From Spirochaetota bacterium (GTDB taxonomy: Bacteria > Spirochaetota > Spirochaetia > Treponematales > Rectinemataceae), in contig JAKLFE010000029.1 of the NCBI GenBank assembly GCA_022711355.1, positions 1-57,651 on the forward strand: a stretch of DNA of 57,651 nt, read 5' to 3'. The notes beneath the pieces are model-generated. The model made no database searches and was not told the origin of the DNA. It was given only the letters and a program-made list of their open reading frames with translations. Each line of letters begins with the position of its first letter. Position 1 is the stretch's first letter. This document shows, piece by piece, positions 39,203-47,368 of the stretch. Made by a program: the position numbers and the translations under genes.

Positions 39203-39231
39203 ATGATACAATCCCCAGGAGGAAGGTACAA
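39203..39231 (-). promoter_or_regulatory. Promoter of the HD-GYP gene, leaderless geometry
   Basis: On the minus strand TTGTAC (39231-39226), 17 bp, TATCAT (39208-39203), then 8 nt to the ATG at 39194. The transcript would begin at or next to the start codon. Confidence 0.6.
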
Positions 39232-39254
39232 GCGAAGCCTCGGCGAATCTCCGG

Positions 39255-39300
39255 AAATGTATGTACAACCATTGTCAGCCCACGTGATATCTACCATAAT
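39255..39300 (+). promoter_or_regulatory. Promoter and likely operator of the sugar regulator gene
   Basis: TTGTCA (39272-39277), 17 bp, CATAAT (39295-39300). Directly upstream of the -35, AAATGTATGTACAACC (39255-39270) matches 11 of 16 positions of the palindrome before the ABC operon, at the same distance from its -35. This suggests autoregulation. Confidence 0.55.
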
Positions 39301-39316
39301 GCGGAAGGGAAGCCAC

Positions 39317-40369
39317 ATGAAAGAGCTCGATCGCGATAGCCCCATCCCCCTTCACCATCAGCTGTACGAGCTTCTCAAGGAGTGGTTCACCACCGAAGCC
39401 GCTCCGTCGGGCTTCCTCCCCTCCGAGGTAGAGCTCGCGGAGCGCTTCGGCCTCTCGCGAGGGACCGTCCGCATCGCCCTCGACCGGCTCGTGAAGGACG
39501 ACCTGATCGTGAGGGACGCCGGCAGGGGGACGGCGCTCAAGCCCGACTACCTCGTCAAGCTCAAGAAGTACCGGATCGGCGTAGTCCTCTCGGAGATCGA
39601 CTTCTTCACCGATACGATCTGGGAGTATTCGCGCACGAGCCATCTCGAGGTCATCAACGGCATCATCGAGAGCAACATCCCCTTCAACCTCTCCACGGAG
39701 CTCTTCTCCGAGGATACCTTCTCCGAGGCCTGCAACCGGGATTTCGACGGTTTCATCCTCTGGCCCTACGTCCACCAGTCCTTGACCAAACGCCTATCCA
39801 AGCCCTACATGCAGATGCGCTATTCGATCGACCTCATCGACGGCTTCGCGAAGATCGCCGCCGACCTCGTCGCCAACGGCCTCGGGCGCATCGGCTACAT
39901 CGGCTTCGATTCCCGCGGCCGCATCGAGACCATGGACCGCGTGCTCGGCGAGGCCGGACTCCCGCCCATCCGCGCGGAAGCCATCATCGAATGCGGCGGC
40001 AACCAGGCCGAGGCCTACCGCTCCTGCGTGGAGCTGCTCGACCGGGGCATCGACCTCGATTGCATCGTCTGCTCGACCGACATCCGCGCCTACGGCGTCC
40101 TCCAATGCCTCGAGGAGAAGGGCATCCCGGTTCCTTCCCGGATCGCCGTGTACGGATTCGACGGCCCCCGCCGGCCGCGCAGCAACGGCAAGAGCATCAC
40201 GACCTGCCGATTCGATTGGACCTATCCCGGCCGCTTCGCGGTGGAGTCGATCCGTCGGCTCCTGGACGGGGCGAGCCCTCAGGACTATTCCCCGCCGAAG
40301 GGCATCATCTGGCACGGTGAGACCACGCAGCTGGCCTCGCGAGAGCAGAGCGAGGAGAAAGCACCCTGA
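39317..40369 (+). CDS. GntR/LacI-type transcription regulator of the sugar operon
   Basis: The 350-residue cytoplasmic regulator has an N-terminal GntR winged helix (about 8-75; PLHHQLYELLKEWF, LPSEVELAERFGLSRGTVRIALDRLVKDDLI) joined to a LacI-type periplasmic-binding effector domain (about 80-340; YRIGVVLSEIDFFTD, FDGFILWPYV, CSTDIRAYGVLQCLEEKGIPVPSRIAVYGFDG). This order is that of AraR-type regulators. The ATG at 39317 follows GAAGGGAAG; ATG 39299 lies inside the -10 and is excluded. It precedes the ABC genes it presumably controls; the effector is probably the imported sugar. Confidence 0.85.
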   Translation: MKELDRDSPIPLHHQLYELLKEWFTTEAAPSGFLPSEVELAERFGLSRGTVRIALDRLVKDDLIVRDAGRGTALKPDYLVKLKKYRIGVVLSEIDFFTDTIWEYSRTSHLEVINGIIESNIPFNLSTELFSEDTFSEACNRDFDGFILWPYVHQSLTKRLSKPYMQMRYSIDLIDGFAKIAADLVANGLGRIGYIGFDSRGRIETMDRVLGEAGLPPIRAEAIIECGGNQAEAYRSCVELLDRGIDLDCIVCSTDIRAYGVLQCLEEKGIPVPSRIAVYGFDGPRRPRSNGKSITTCRFDWTYPGRFAVESIRRLLDGASPQDYSPPKGIIWHGETTQLASREQSEEKAP

Positions 40370-40375
40370 TTGTAT

Positions 40376-40421
40376 AAATGTTTGAACATTTCCTTGACAT
40401 TCTCCCGATATGTGCTAGGCT
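40376..40421 (+). promoter_or_regulatory. Operator and promoter of the sugar ABC operon
   Basis: AAATGTT-TG-AACATTT (40376-40391) is a perfect 7-bp palindrome. Two bases after it comes -35 TTGACA (40394-40399), then a 16-bp spacer and TAGGCT (40416-40421) with an extended TG at 40413-40414. Position upstream of the -35 would allow repression or activation. Confidence 0.65.
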
Positions 40422-40452
40422 ACGCTAGCGCCCGCACGATAAGGAGAAAACC

Positions 40453-41745
40453 ATGCGACAGCTCCGAGCCCTCGGCATCGCGGCACTGATCCTGGCCGCC
40501 ATCTTCCCGCTCCAGTCCCAGGGCAAGAAGACCGTGCTCCAGTACTGGTCTTGGGATTCCAGCGTCAAGAAGCAGAACGAGGACATCATCGCCAAGTTCG
40601 AGGCCCAGAATCCCGGGGTCAAAGTAGAGCTCACCACCCTCGAGACCACCGAGTACTGGGTCAAGATCCGTCTGCTCGCCAACCAGGGGAAGCTCCCGGA
40701 CGTCTTCAACATGAGCTCGGGCTACCTCGAGGAGTGGGCGCGCGCCGGCTTGGTCCGGGATCTCGGGCCGAGCATCGACAGGGACCTCGACAAGAAATCC
40801 TTCTACATGAGCGTGCTCGACGCGGGCAAGGACATCGCGGGGACCGGCAAATACTGCGCCCTCCCCTACGCCCTCGTCACCACGGTCCTGTACTACAACA
40901 AGGATATGTTCGATAAGGCGGGAGTAGCCTACCCGAGCGCCTCCTGGACCTGGGAAGACTTCCGGAAGGCAGCCAAGAAGCTCACCATCGTCAAGGACGG
41001 CAAGACCCAGCAGTACGGCTTCTGGTTCTTCGGCCGCTACTCGAACGTCGAATCCTGGGTCTTCGCCAACAACGGCAGGCTCATCGACCCCGCGACGAAT
41101 TCCTACAAGCCCGACGCCAACGCCATCGAGGCCATGCGCTTCCTGACCGACCTGGTCCTCGCGGACAAGGTCGCCCCCGCTAAGAAGGAAATGTCCGCCT
41201 TCCGCTACCAGGACGTCTTCCCCCAGGGGGCGGCGGCCATGTGGGTCGACGGCTCATGGTTCATCGACAACAACCGCAAGATCGCCGGCGACAAGATCCG
41301 ATGGGACATCGCGGAGCTTCCCCGCGGCCCGAAGGGCGACGGCAAGTCGGTCTACGGCTGGCCCGATTACGTCTCCATCTCGCCGAATACGCCTAACGCC
41401 GACCTGGCCTGGAAATTCGCGAAGTTCGTCGCCGGAGAAGGCGTCAGCCTCGACATGTACATGGCCGGCAAGATCCCGACCTACCGGCCCATCACCGAGT
41501 CGCCCGCCTTCCTCGAAAAGGGCCAGCAGCCCGCCAACAAGGGCCTCCTGATCAAGCAGGCGGCCAAGGCCTTCCGTACCTCCTACACCCTCGGCTGGTC
41601 CGAGTGGCGCGGCTACGGCCCCGCCGAGAGCCTCGGCCTCAACGGGATCATCGACGCCATCATCGACGGGGAGACGAGCTTCGACGAGGGCATGAATAAG
41701 GCCGATACCAACATCAACAAGATACTGAAACGCTACTATAAGTAG
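40453..41745 (+). CDS. Sugar ABC transporter substrate-binding protein
   Basis: The 430-residue product has a signal peptide (ALGIAALILAAIFPLQSQG) and the cluster B extracellular solute-binding fold: VLQYWSWDSSVKKQNEDIIAKFEAQNPGVKV, LPDVFNMSSGYLEEWARAGLV, LPYALVTTVLYYNKDMFDKAGV, AMWVDGSWFI. It binds an oligosaccharide or glycan-derived sugar and passes it to the permeases; the ligand is unknown. AAGGAGA lies upstream of the ATG. No lipobox Cys is visible. It is followed by a hairpin that may raise its mRNA level relative to the permease genes. Confidence 0.9.
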   Translation: MRQLRALGIAALILAAIFPLQSQGKKTVLQYWSWDSSVKKQNEDIIAKFEAQNPGVKVELTTLETTEYWVKIRLLANQGKLPDVFNMSSGYLEEWARAGLVRDLGPSIDRDLDKKSFYMSVLDAGKDIAGTGKYCALPYALVTTVLYYNKDMFDKAGVAYPSASWTWEDFRKAAKKLTIVKDGKTQQYGFWFFGRYSNVESWVFANNGRLIDPATNSYKPDANAIEAMRFLTDLVLADKVAPAKKEMSAFRYQDVFPQGAAAMWVDGSWFIDNNRKIAGDKIRWDIAELPRGPKGDGKSVYGWPDYVSISPNTPNADLAWKFAKFVAGEGVSLDMYMAGKIPTYRPITESPAFLEKGQQPANKGLLIKQAAKAFRTSYTLGWSEWRGYGPAESLGLNGIIDAIIDGETSFDEGMNKADTNINKILKRYYK

Positions 41746-41774
41746 CCAAGCCTCGACACGCCCCACGAAACGCA

Positions 41775-41807
41775 GCCGCCGGTCGCGCCCGCGATCGGCG
41801 GCCTTTT
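41775..41807 (+). terminator. Intra-operon hairpin with T-run after the binding-protein gene
   Basis: Arms 41775-41786 and 41791-41802 pair (12 bp, one G-U) around GCCC and are followed by TTTT (41804-41807). It lies between the binding-protein and permease genes, the usual place for a partial terminator or 3' stabiliser that gives more binding protein than permease. Confidence 0.75.
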
Positions 41808-41824
41808 CCCGAAAGAGGTGCCCG

Positions 41825-42712
41825 ATGTCCTCCCGAAAGCTATCCTGGTACCGCCCCGGGGATCCCTGGCTCATGCTCCTCCCGACGGTCGCGGGCCTCG
41901 CGCTCTTCCGCCTCGGGCCGATGCTCGGCTCCCTGCTCCTCGGCTTCGCCGACTGGAACATGCTCACGCCGCCCGCCTTCATCGGCCTCGGGAATTACAC
42001 GGAGCTCCTCGCCGACCCGGTATTCCCCGCCGTTCTCAGGAGCACCCTCGAATTCTCGCTGCTGTACGTGGCCGGGGTGATGGCCCTCGGCCTCGCGATC
42101 GCCCTCCTCCTCGACCGGAAGGCCCGCGGCATCGGTTTCTTCAGGGCCGCTTTCTACTCGCCGGTCATCACCTCGGCGGTCGCCGTCGGCATCGTCTGGT
42201 CCTGGCTCCTGAGCCCCCGCTACGGACTGCTCAACAACCTGCTGGCGACGCTCGGCCTGCCCGAGCCCTACTGGCTCGGGGATCCCCGGCTCGCCCTGCC
42301 CACCGTCGCGATCGTCCAGGTCTGGAAGATGTCCGGCTACTACATGATCATCTTCCTCGCCGGGCTCCAGGGCATTCCCCACTCGCTCATCGAGGCCTCG
42401 AAGATCGACGGCGCGAGCCCGCGGCAGAGGTTTTTCACGATCATCCTCCCCCTCCTGTCGCCGACGACCTTCTTCGTGCTGAACGTGGCCCTCATCGACT
42501 CGTTCAAGAACTTCGAGCTCATCTACGCGATGACCAAGGGCGGGCCGCAGAACGCGACGAACACCCTCGTCTACGACGTCTACCTCAACGGCTTCGTCCA
42601 CTATCGGACGGGCTACGCCTCGGCGCTCTCCTACGTGCTCCTCGCCTGCGTCGCCCTCGTCACCGGCCTCAGCTTCCTCGCCAAGAAGCGATGGGTCAAG
42701 TACCAGTATTAA
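41825..42712 (+). CDS. Sugar ABC transporter permease (MalF/UgpA type)
   Basis: The 295-residue permease has six hydrophobic segments and the EAA loop EASKIDGASPRQRFFTIILP that docks on the ATPase. PTVAGLALFRLGPMLGSLLLGF opens it. It forms one half of the inner-membrane channel. AGAGGTG precedes the ATG at 41825. The stop overlaps the downstream upstream-ATG (TAATG) region of the second permease. Confidence 0.9.
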   Translation: MSSRKLSWYRPGDPWLMLLPTVAGLALFRLGPMLGSLLLGFADWNMLTPPAFIGLGNYTELLADPVFPAVLRSTLEFSLLYVAGVMALGLAIALLLDRKARGIGFFRAAFYSPVITSAVAVGIVWSWLLSPRYGLLNNLLATLGLPEPYWLGDPRLALPTVAIVQVWKMSGYYMIIFLAGLQGIPHSLIEASKIDGASPRQRFFTIILPLLSPTTFFVLNVALIDSFKNFELIYAMTKGGPQNATNTLVYDVYLNGFVHYRTGYASALSYVLLACVALVTGLSFLAKKRWVKYQY

Positions 42713-42723
42713 TGGGGGACGCG

Positions 42724-43557
42724 ATGAAACGAGCGCGCACGATCCTTTACTACGCCGTCCTAACCCTCCTCGGCGCGGCTACCATCTTCCCCTTCTTCTG
42801 GATGGCCCTCAACTCCTTCAAGTCGGAAGCGACCATCTTCTCCGTCCCTCCGCGCTGGGTGCCGGACCTCTTCGGGGGCGGCGATCCCTTCGCGAACTAC
42901 CGGATCATCTTCCGCGACTTCAACTGGGCCCGCTTCACGGTGAACAGCGCCGTCGTCGCCGGCCTTTCCGCCCTCGGCCAGGTCGCGACCTGCTCGCTCG
43001 CGGGCTTCGCCTTCGCCTCGATGCGCTTCAAGGGAAGGAACCTCCTCTTCGCCCTCCTCCTCGGCACGATGATGATCCCCGTGCAATCGACCATCATCCC
43101 CGAGTTCCTCATCATGATGCGGATCGGCTGGCTCGACAGCTACCTGCCCCTGATCGTGCCCTCCGTCCTCGTCGGCTCCTTCGGGACCTTCATGTTCAAG
43201 GAGCACTTCGAGAACGTCCCGCCCTCCTTCATCGACGCCGCCTCGATCGACGGCGCGGGCGCGTTCTCGATCTACGCGCGGGTCTACCTGCCCATGGCCG
43301 GCTCCCAGATCGCCACGCTCGCCATCATCGCCTTCATGAACGCCTGGAACGACCTGCTCCGGCCCATCCTCTACGTCTCCTCGGAGAAATGGCAGACCGT
43401 GACCCAAGCCCTCACCCAATTCCAGTCCCAGTACTCGGCCAGGTGGAACCTCATCCTGACCGGGAGCGTCCTGTCCGTGCTCCCCCTCCTCGTCCTCTAC
43501 GTCTTCCTGCAAAGGTACATCATCCAAAGCTCCGTCTCTTCGGGAGTCAAGGGATGA
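42724..43557 (+). CDS. Sugar ABC transporter permease (MalG type)
   Basis: The 277-residue permease carries six transmembrane segments and the EAA loop DAASIDGAGAFSIYARVYLP. The N-terminus ILYYAVLTLLGAATIFPFFWMALNSFK is typical of MalG-type proteins. ATG 42724 is preferred over ATG 42712 because GGGGGA sits 5-9 nt before it. The stop overlaps the glycosidase ATG (ATGA). No ATPase gene is present in the operon, so a shared MsmK/UgpC-like ATPase elsewhere must energise it (inference from related systems). Confidence 0.9.
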   Translation: MKRARTILYYAVLTLLGAATIFPFFWMALNSFKSEATIFSVPPRWVPDLFGGGDPFANYRIIFRDFNWARFTVNSAVVAGLSALGQVATCSLAGFAFASMRFKGRNLLFALLLGTMMIPVQSTIIPEFLIMMRIGWLDSYLPLIVPSVLVGSFGTFMFKEHFENVPPSFIDAASIDGAGAFSIYARVYLPMAGSQIATLAIIAFMNAWNDLLRPILYVSSEKWQTVTQALTQFQSQYSARWNLILTGSVLSVLPLLVLYVFLQRYIIQSSVSSGVKG

Positions 43558-44930
43558 GGCGAGCCGAAGCCTCCCCCGAGCCTGCGACCGGCGGGGTCCG
43601 CAGCCTCGACGAGGTCCGAGCGGTCGAGGTCGACGGAGGCCGCATCCTGTTCCACTCCTCCGCGATCGGCCCCCTCGAGGCCCTCAGGCCGATCCAGGGC
43701 TCCAGCGGCCCCGCGGAGATGCGGGAGCTCGAGCGCCTCTTCCGCGCCAGCATCCTGCCCTCGCGGCCCGAGATCGGCGCCCTCGTCCTCCTGCGCCACG
43801 CGGGCCCGAGCCCCTTCCCGGCCTCGGCGGGCGAGGCGGAGATCTACGATCCCGCCCGCCGAGCCGCGTACTGGCTCGCCCGGCTCCACGCGGAGGGCGA
43901 GCTGCGGATCGAGGAGGGCGCCCTGCGCTTCCGACGCAAGGAGTACACGGACTATGCGGAAGGGCTAGCTTCGCGCGGTCTTCTCAGGGTCATCGAGCGC
44001 GGCGAGGGCCAGACGCGATTCCTTTCGGCATACCCGGGGCTCGGGCTGCTCAGCGCGGCGAGCGCCGGACGCTTGGCCCTCAACTCGCACTTCTTCCAGA
44101 TGGAGCTCAGCGACTGCGAGACCGCCTGGGATCTCCTGGGCACTCCCTTCGGCCTGCTCTCGCTCCGCGGGGAAATTCTCCTGCCCCCGCTCTTCGACCG
44201 CGAGGCCCTGGTCATCCGGGCGGACGGGAGCGCCTCCGTCGAGCCGCGGCGGCTCAGGGACCAGGCGGTCGCGATCGGGCCCGACGTCTTTCGCCACGGC
44301 GAGAACTGCGAGTTCATCTCGCGCCCGGCCTGCCCGCGCACGCCCCGGGGCGCCTGCGTCGACCTCGTCGTCGTCGGGCGCGAGCTGGTCGGGGCCGTCG
44401 CGGGAGGGGGAGCTGACGTCCCCGAGGGAGGCTTCGTCCTGCGCGCCCCGAGGGGCTACCGGCCCTCGAGCCTAGAGCTGCGCTATCCGGACGAATCGGG
44501 CGACCGCTTCGCGATACAGGTCGGCCCGGCCATGATCTCCTCCGGGACCTGCGCGCGGGGCTTTACCTCGCCCATGTACGCGAAATCCGGCGTTCCCTTC
44601 CCGCCTACCGTCTATCCGCTGGATTGGGAGGGTGGCCGGGCCGCGCGGATCGGGCTCGGGACGAGGAGGGGCGAGGCGCTGGTCATTTGGGCGGCGGGCC
44701 CCGACCGCCCCTGCGACGAGCTCCCGACGGGCAGCGTGGGGGCCTCCCTCGCGGAGTTCACCGAGCTCTGCCGCGACCTGGGCCTCGACGAGGCGGTCAA
44801 CCTCGACGGCGGGGGCTCGGCGCAGGTCTGCGTCGACGGCCGCCGGCACCTGCGCGTCTCGGACCGAGATCCCGATACGGGACTCGAGGCCGAGCGCCCC
44901 GTGCCCCTCGGCCTCGCCGCGGTGCGGTAG
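43554..44930 (+). CDS. Phosphodiester glycosidase (NAGPA-type domain) protein
   Basis: The 458-residue product contains in its C-terminal half the NAGPA/phosphodiester glycosidase motif DEAVNLDGGGSAQVCVDG, preceded by ARIGLGTRRGEALVIWAAG. This domain cleaves phosphodiester-linked sugars, such as GlcNAc-1-phosphodiesters. The N-terminal half (about 1-200) is unassigned. No signal peptide is visible, so it should act in the cytosol on the sugar imported by the ABC system, as expected for an operon-coupled catabolic enzyme. The ATG overlaps the permease stop (ATGA), with GGGAG upstream. Confidence 0.8.
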   Translation: MRRAEASPEPATGGVRSLDEVRAVEVDGGRILFHSSAIGPLEALRPIQGSSGPAEMRELERLFRASILPSRPEIGALVLLRHAGPSPFPASAGEAEIYDPARRAAYWLARLHAEGELRIEEGALRFRRKEYTDYAEGLASRGLLRVIERGEGQTRFLSAYPGLGLLSAASAGRLALNSHFFQMELSDCETAWDLLGTPFGLLSLRGEILLPPLFDREALVIRADGSASVEPRRLRDQAVAIGPDVFRHGENCEFISRPACPRTPRGACVDLVVVGRELVGAVAGGGADVPEGGFVLRAPRGYRPSSLELRYPDESGDRFAIQVGPAMISSGTCARGFTSPMYAKSGVPFPPTVYPLDWEGGRAARIGLGTRRGEALVIWAAGPDRPCDELPTGSVGASLAEFTELCRDLGLDEAVNLDGGGSAQVCVDGRRHLRVSDRDPDTGLEAERPVPLGLAAVR

Positions 44931-44960
44931 CCGAGATCTGAGCGGCCTCGAGCGAGGGGC

Positions 44961-45236
44961 TCAGCCCGGCATGTCCTCCAGGCCCCCGGCGTTGATGACG
45001 TCGCCGTACCCGGCCTGCTTGAGGAGGCGCGCCGCCTGGGCGCTCCGCGCCCCCGAGGCGCAGTACAGGACGACGCAGCGCTCCTTGGGCCCGAGCTCCG
45101 CCATCCGGGAGGGCAGGGCGTTGAGGGGTATGTTGACGGCGCCCGGGTAGGCCCCGTCGGCGAATTCGTCGGGCGTGCGCACGTCGACCACGAGGGCCCC
45201 CGCCTTGATCTTGTCTCTCACGATGGAATCGGCCAT
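44961..45236 (-). CDS. Rhodanese-like sulfurtransferase, single domain
   Basis: The 91-residue protein is one rhodanese domain (VVDVRTPDEFADGAYPGAVNIPL; VVLYCASGARSAQAARLLKQAGY) with the catalytic Cys in YCASGARS (about C59). It carries sulfane sulfur as a persulfide. AGGAGGATGATCT precedes the ATG at 45236. It is transcribed with the CoA-disulfide/persulfide reductase, whose C-terminal domain is also a rhodanese, so both serve sulfane-sulfur chemistry. Confidence 0.9.
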   Translation of the reverse strand: MADSIVRDKIKAGALVVDVRTPDEFADGAYPGAVNIPLNALPSRMAELGPKERCVVLYCASGARSAQAARLLKQAGYGDVINAGGLEDMPG

Positions 45237-45261
45237 AGATCATCCTCCTGAAAACGACGCG

Positions 45262-46938
45262 TTATTCGCCCTCTATATCGAAGCCGCCCTCGGCCTGGAT
45301 CGCGATGAATCCTCCCGCCACGTTCACGACCTTCTCGAAGCCGCGGCCGCGGAGGATCCTGAGCGCCAGGTGGGAGCGGTAGCCCGAGCGGCAATGGACG
45401 TGGATGGTCTCGCCGCGGGGCAGGGAATCGAGCTCGAAGCGCAGCTCGTCGAGGGGGAGGTTCACGGCCCCCGCCAGGTGGCCTTTCTCGTACTCGCCCC
45501 GGTTGCGCACGTCGAGGACGAAGGCCTTCCCGCCCCCCTCCCTCGCCGCGGCCATGGCGGCCTTGAGGGCCGCGGCCGTCTCGAGGGGGGAGTATCCCGA
45601 AAGGTCGTTCTGGGCCGCGAAGGCCGCGAGGTTGAGCGGGTCGTTCGCCGAGGAGTAGGGCGGGGCGTAGGCCAGGTCGAGCTCGGCGAGGTCCTCGACC
45701 GTGAGGCGGCCCTGGAGGGCCGCCGCCGCGACGTCGATCCGCTTCTCGACCCCGGCCTCCCCGAAGGCCTGGGCCCCGAGGACCCGGCCGTTCCGCCTGT
45801 CGTAGACGAGCTTCAGGGCGAGCTCCTTGCCGCCGGGAAAGTAGGAGGCGTGGTCGTCCTTGACGATCATCGCAGCCCCCGCGTCGATCCCGGCCTCGCG
45901 GGCCGCCCGCTCGGTGAGGCCGGTCGAGGCGGCGGTCGCCTCGAAGGCCTTGAACACGCTCGTGCCGAGGGCTCCCCGGTATTTCATCCGCATGCCGAGG
46001 GCGTTCGAGGCGGCGATGCGGCCCTGGCGGTTCGCCGGACCGGCCAAGGGCACCCGGACCTTCCGGCCGGAAACCTTATGGATGACCTCGACCATGTCGC
46101 CGGCCGCGTGGATATCGGGATCGGAGCTCCGCAGCTCCTCGTCCACGAGGAGCCCGCCAGAGGCCCCGAGCTCGAGGCCGGCGGCCTTGGCGAGGGCCAG
46201 CTCGGGCCGGACCCCGACGGACATGAGCACGACCCCGGCCGGGATCCGGGAGCCGTCGGCCAGCTCGATCTCCCCGCGCTCCGGGAGGATGGCCTTGAGG
46301 CCGACCCCGGTCCGGACCCCGACGCCCTTCTCCTCGAGCTTGGCGGCGATCATCGCCCCGAACTCCCCGTCCATGACGGGCATCACGCGGGGGAGGAGCT
46401 CCACGACGGTCGTCGCGAGGCCCCGGGCATGGAAGGCCTCGGCCATCTCGAGCCCGATGAAGCCGCCCCCGATCACCGCGGCCGAGGACGGCTTGCGCTC
46501 CGCGAGGAAGGCCGCGAGGCGGTCCATGTCGGGCACGGTCCAGAGCTTGAAAACGTTAGGCGAATCCGATCCAGGCAGGACGGGCATGACCGGGTTCCCG
46601 CCCTGGGCCAGGATGAGCTGGTCGTAGGCCTCCCAGGCCTCGCCCTCGGGCCCCCGGAGGAGGACCCGCTTGCCCTTCCGGTCGATCTCGAGGGCCTCGG
46701 TATTCACGCGGACCTTCACCCCGTAGCGGCTGTCGAAGCCCTCGGGGGTCTGGAGGAGGAGCTTCGAGCGCTTGGCTATGTCCCCGGAGATGAAATAGGG
46801 CAGGCCGCAGTTCGCGAAGGAGACGTAGGGCCCCCGCTCGACGAGGAGTATCTCGGCGTCCTCGGCCACCCGCCTCGCCCGCGCCGCGGCCGTGGCCCCG
46901 GCCGCGACTCCCCCGATGATCAGTATCTTGGTGCCCAT
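45262..46938 (-). CDS. CoA-disulfide/persulfide reductase with C-terminal rhodanese domain
   Basis: The 558-residue flavoprotein has FAD and NAD(P)H Rossmann folds (ILIIGGVAAGATAAARARR; AAVIGGGFIGLEMAEAF), the redox Cys in SFANCGLPYF (about C44) and a C-terminal rhodanese domain (about 450-555) with HVHCRSGYRS (about C516). This architecture is that of CoADR-RHD/Npsr enzymes, which use NAD(P)H to reduce CoA persulfide or disulfide, providing sulfur tolerance and thiol balance. GAGGAGG lies before the ATG. Its promoter is in an AT-rich patch with short inverted repeats. Confidence 0.92.
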   Translation of the reverse strand: MGTKILIIGGVAAGATAAARARRVAEDAEILLVERGPYVSFANCGLPYFISGDIAKRSKLLLQTPEGFDSRYGVKVRVNTEALEIDRKGKRVLLRGPEGEAWEAYDQLILAQGGNPVMPVLPGSDSPNVFKLWTVPDMDRLAAFLAERKPSSAAVIGGGFIGLEMAEAFHARGLATTVVELLPRVMPVMDGEFGAMIAAKLEEKGVGVRTGVGLKAILPERGEIELADGSRIPAGVVLMSVGVRPELALAKAAGLELGASGGLLVDEELRSSDPDIHAAGDMVEVIHKVSGRKVRVPLAGPANRQGRIAASNALGMRMKYRGALGTSVFKAFEATAASTGLTERAAREAGIDAGAAMIVKDDHASYFPGGKELALKLVYDRRNGRVLGAQAFGEAGVEKRIDVAAAALQGRLTVEDLAELDLAYAPPYSSANDPLNLAAFAAQNDLSGYSPLETAAALKAAMAAAREGGGKAFVLDVRNRGEYEKGHLAGAVNLPLDELRFELDSLPRGETIHVHCRSGYRSHLALRILRGRGFEKVVNVAGGFIAIQAEGGFDIEGE

Positions 46939-46975
46939 GGCCCCTCCTCGCCGCTCGCGCTTGGCATGGTTTCTA

Positions 46976-47004
46976 TATATACAAAATACTATATGTTAAG
47001 TAAA
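46976..47004 (-). promoter_or_regulatory. Promoter of the CoA-disulfide reductase/rhodanese operon
   Basis: On the minus strand TTTACT (47004-46999), 17 bp, TATATA (46981-46976). The spacer and -10 lie in an AT-only patch with ATATA/TATAT inverted pentamers separated by 8 nt, a possible site for an ArsR-type persulfide sensor, though this is inference. Confidence 0.55.
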
Positions 47005-47127
47005 GGGCTCCAGCTACCTAAAGCATAGAGAAGCGGGGCGAGTTGGCAAGGTAGGTCGTACAAGGCCAGCGAGGGCCGCGAAGGCGGGCCGGAGGAGCCG
47101 AGGATGTCGGCGCTTGGCGGTAAGTAG

Positions 47128-47201
47128 TGGGCCCTGCTGGACTTGAACCAGCGACCGACGGATTATGAGTCCGCAGCTCTAACCAACTGAGCTAAGGGCC
47201 C
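47128..47201 (-). tRNA. tRNA with anticodon CAT, most like tRNA-Ile2 (lysidine type)
   Basis: On the minus strand the acceptor stem GGGCCCT/AGGGCCC, D arm, anticodon stem GCGGA/TCCGT with loop CTCATAA, and T arm GCTGG-TTCAAGT-CCAGC all form. The anticodon is CAT. The T-arm and flanking bases match E. coli tRNA-Ile2(CAU), which TilS modifies to read AUA, rather than elongator tRNA-Met. CCA is not encoded. Confidence 0.85.
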
Positions 47202-47220
47202 CGACCTGGGGAAAACGCGG

Positions 47221-47252
47221 TTTATCAAGCCATAGGAGGGGGAAAAAGTCAA
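47221..47252 (-). promoter_or_regulatory. Possible promoter of tRNA-Ile2
   Basis: On the minus strand TTGACT (47252-47247) and GATAAA (47226-47221) are 20 bp apart, longer than optimal. The position, about 20 bp before the tRNA, is right. Confidence 0.35.
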
Positions 47253-47368
47253 TCGGAGGGCCTTTTCGGCCGATCCTTACGGAGGGGAAGGCTCTCCGCC
47301 GCCCCGAAGCATGAAATAAAGCCTGAGGCCGCCGAGGGCGGCGGGCCGGGGCTCCGGAGGCTCCTTCG

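Noticed and set aside
47128..47201. Annotation as elongator tRNA-Met
   Set aside because: The anticodon CAT fits both, but the T arm and anticodon-stem neighbours match tRNA-Ile2 (lysidine) more closely. TilS-dependent identity remains to be confirmed.
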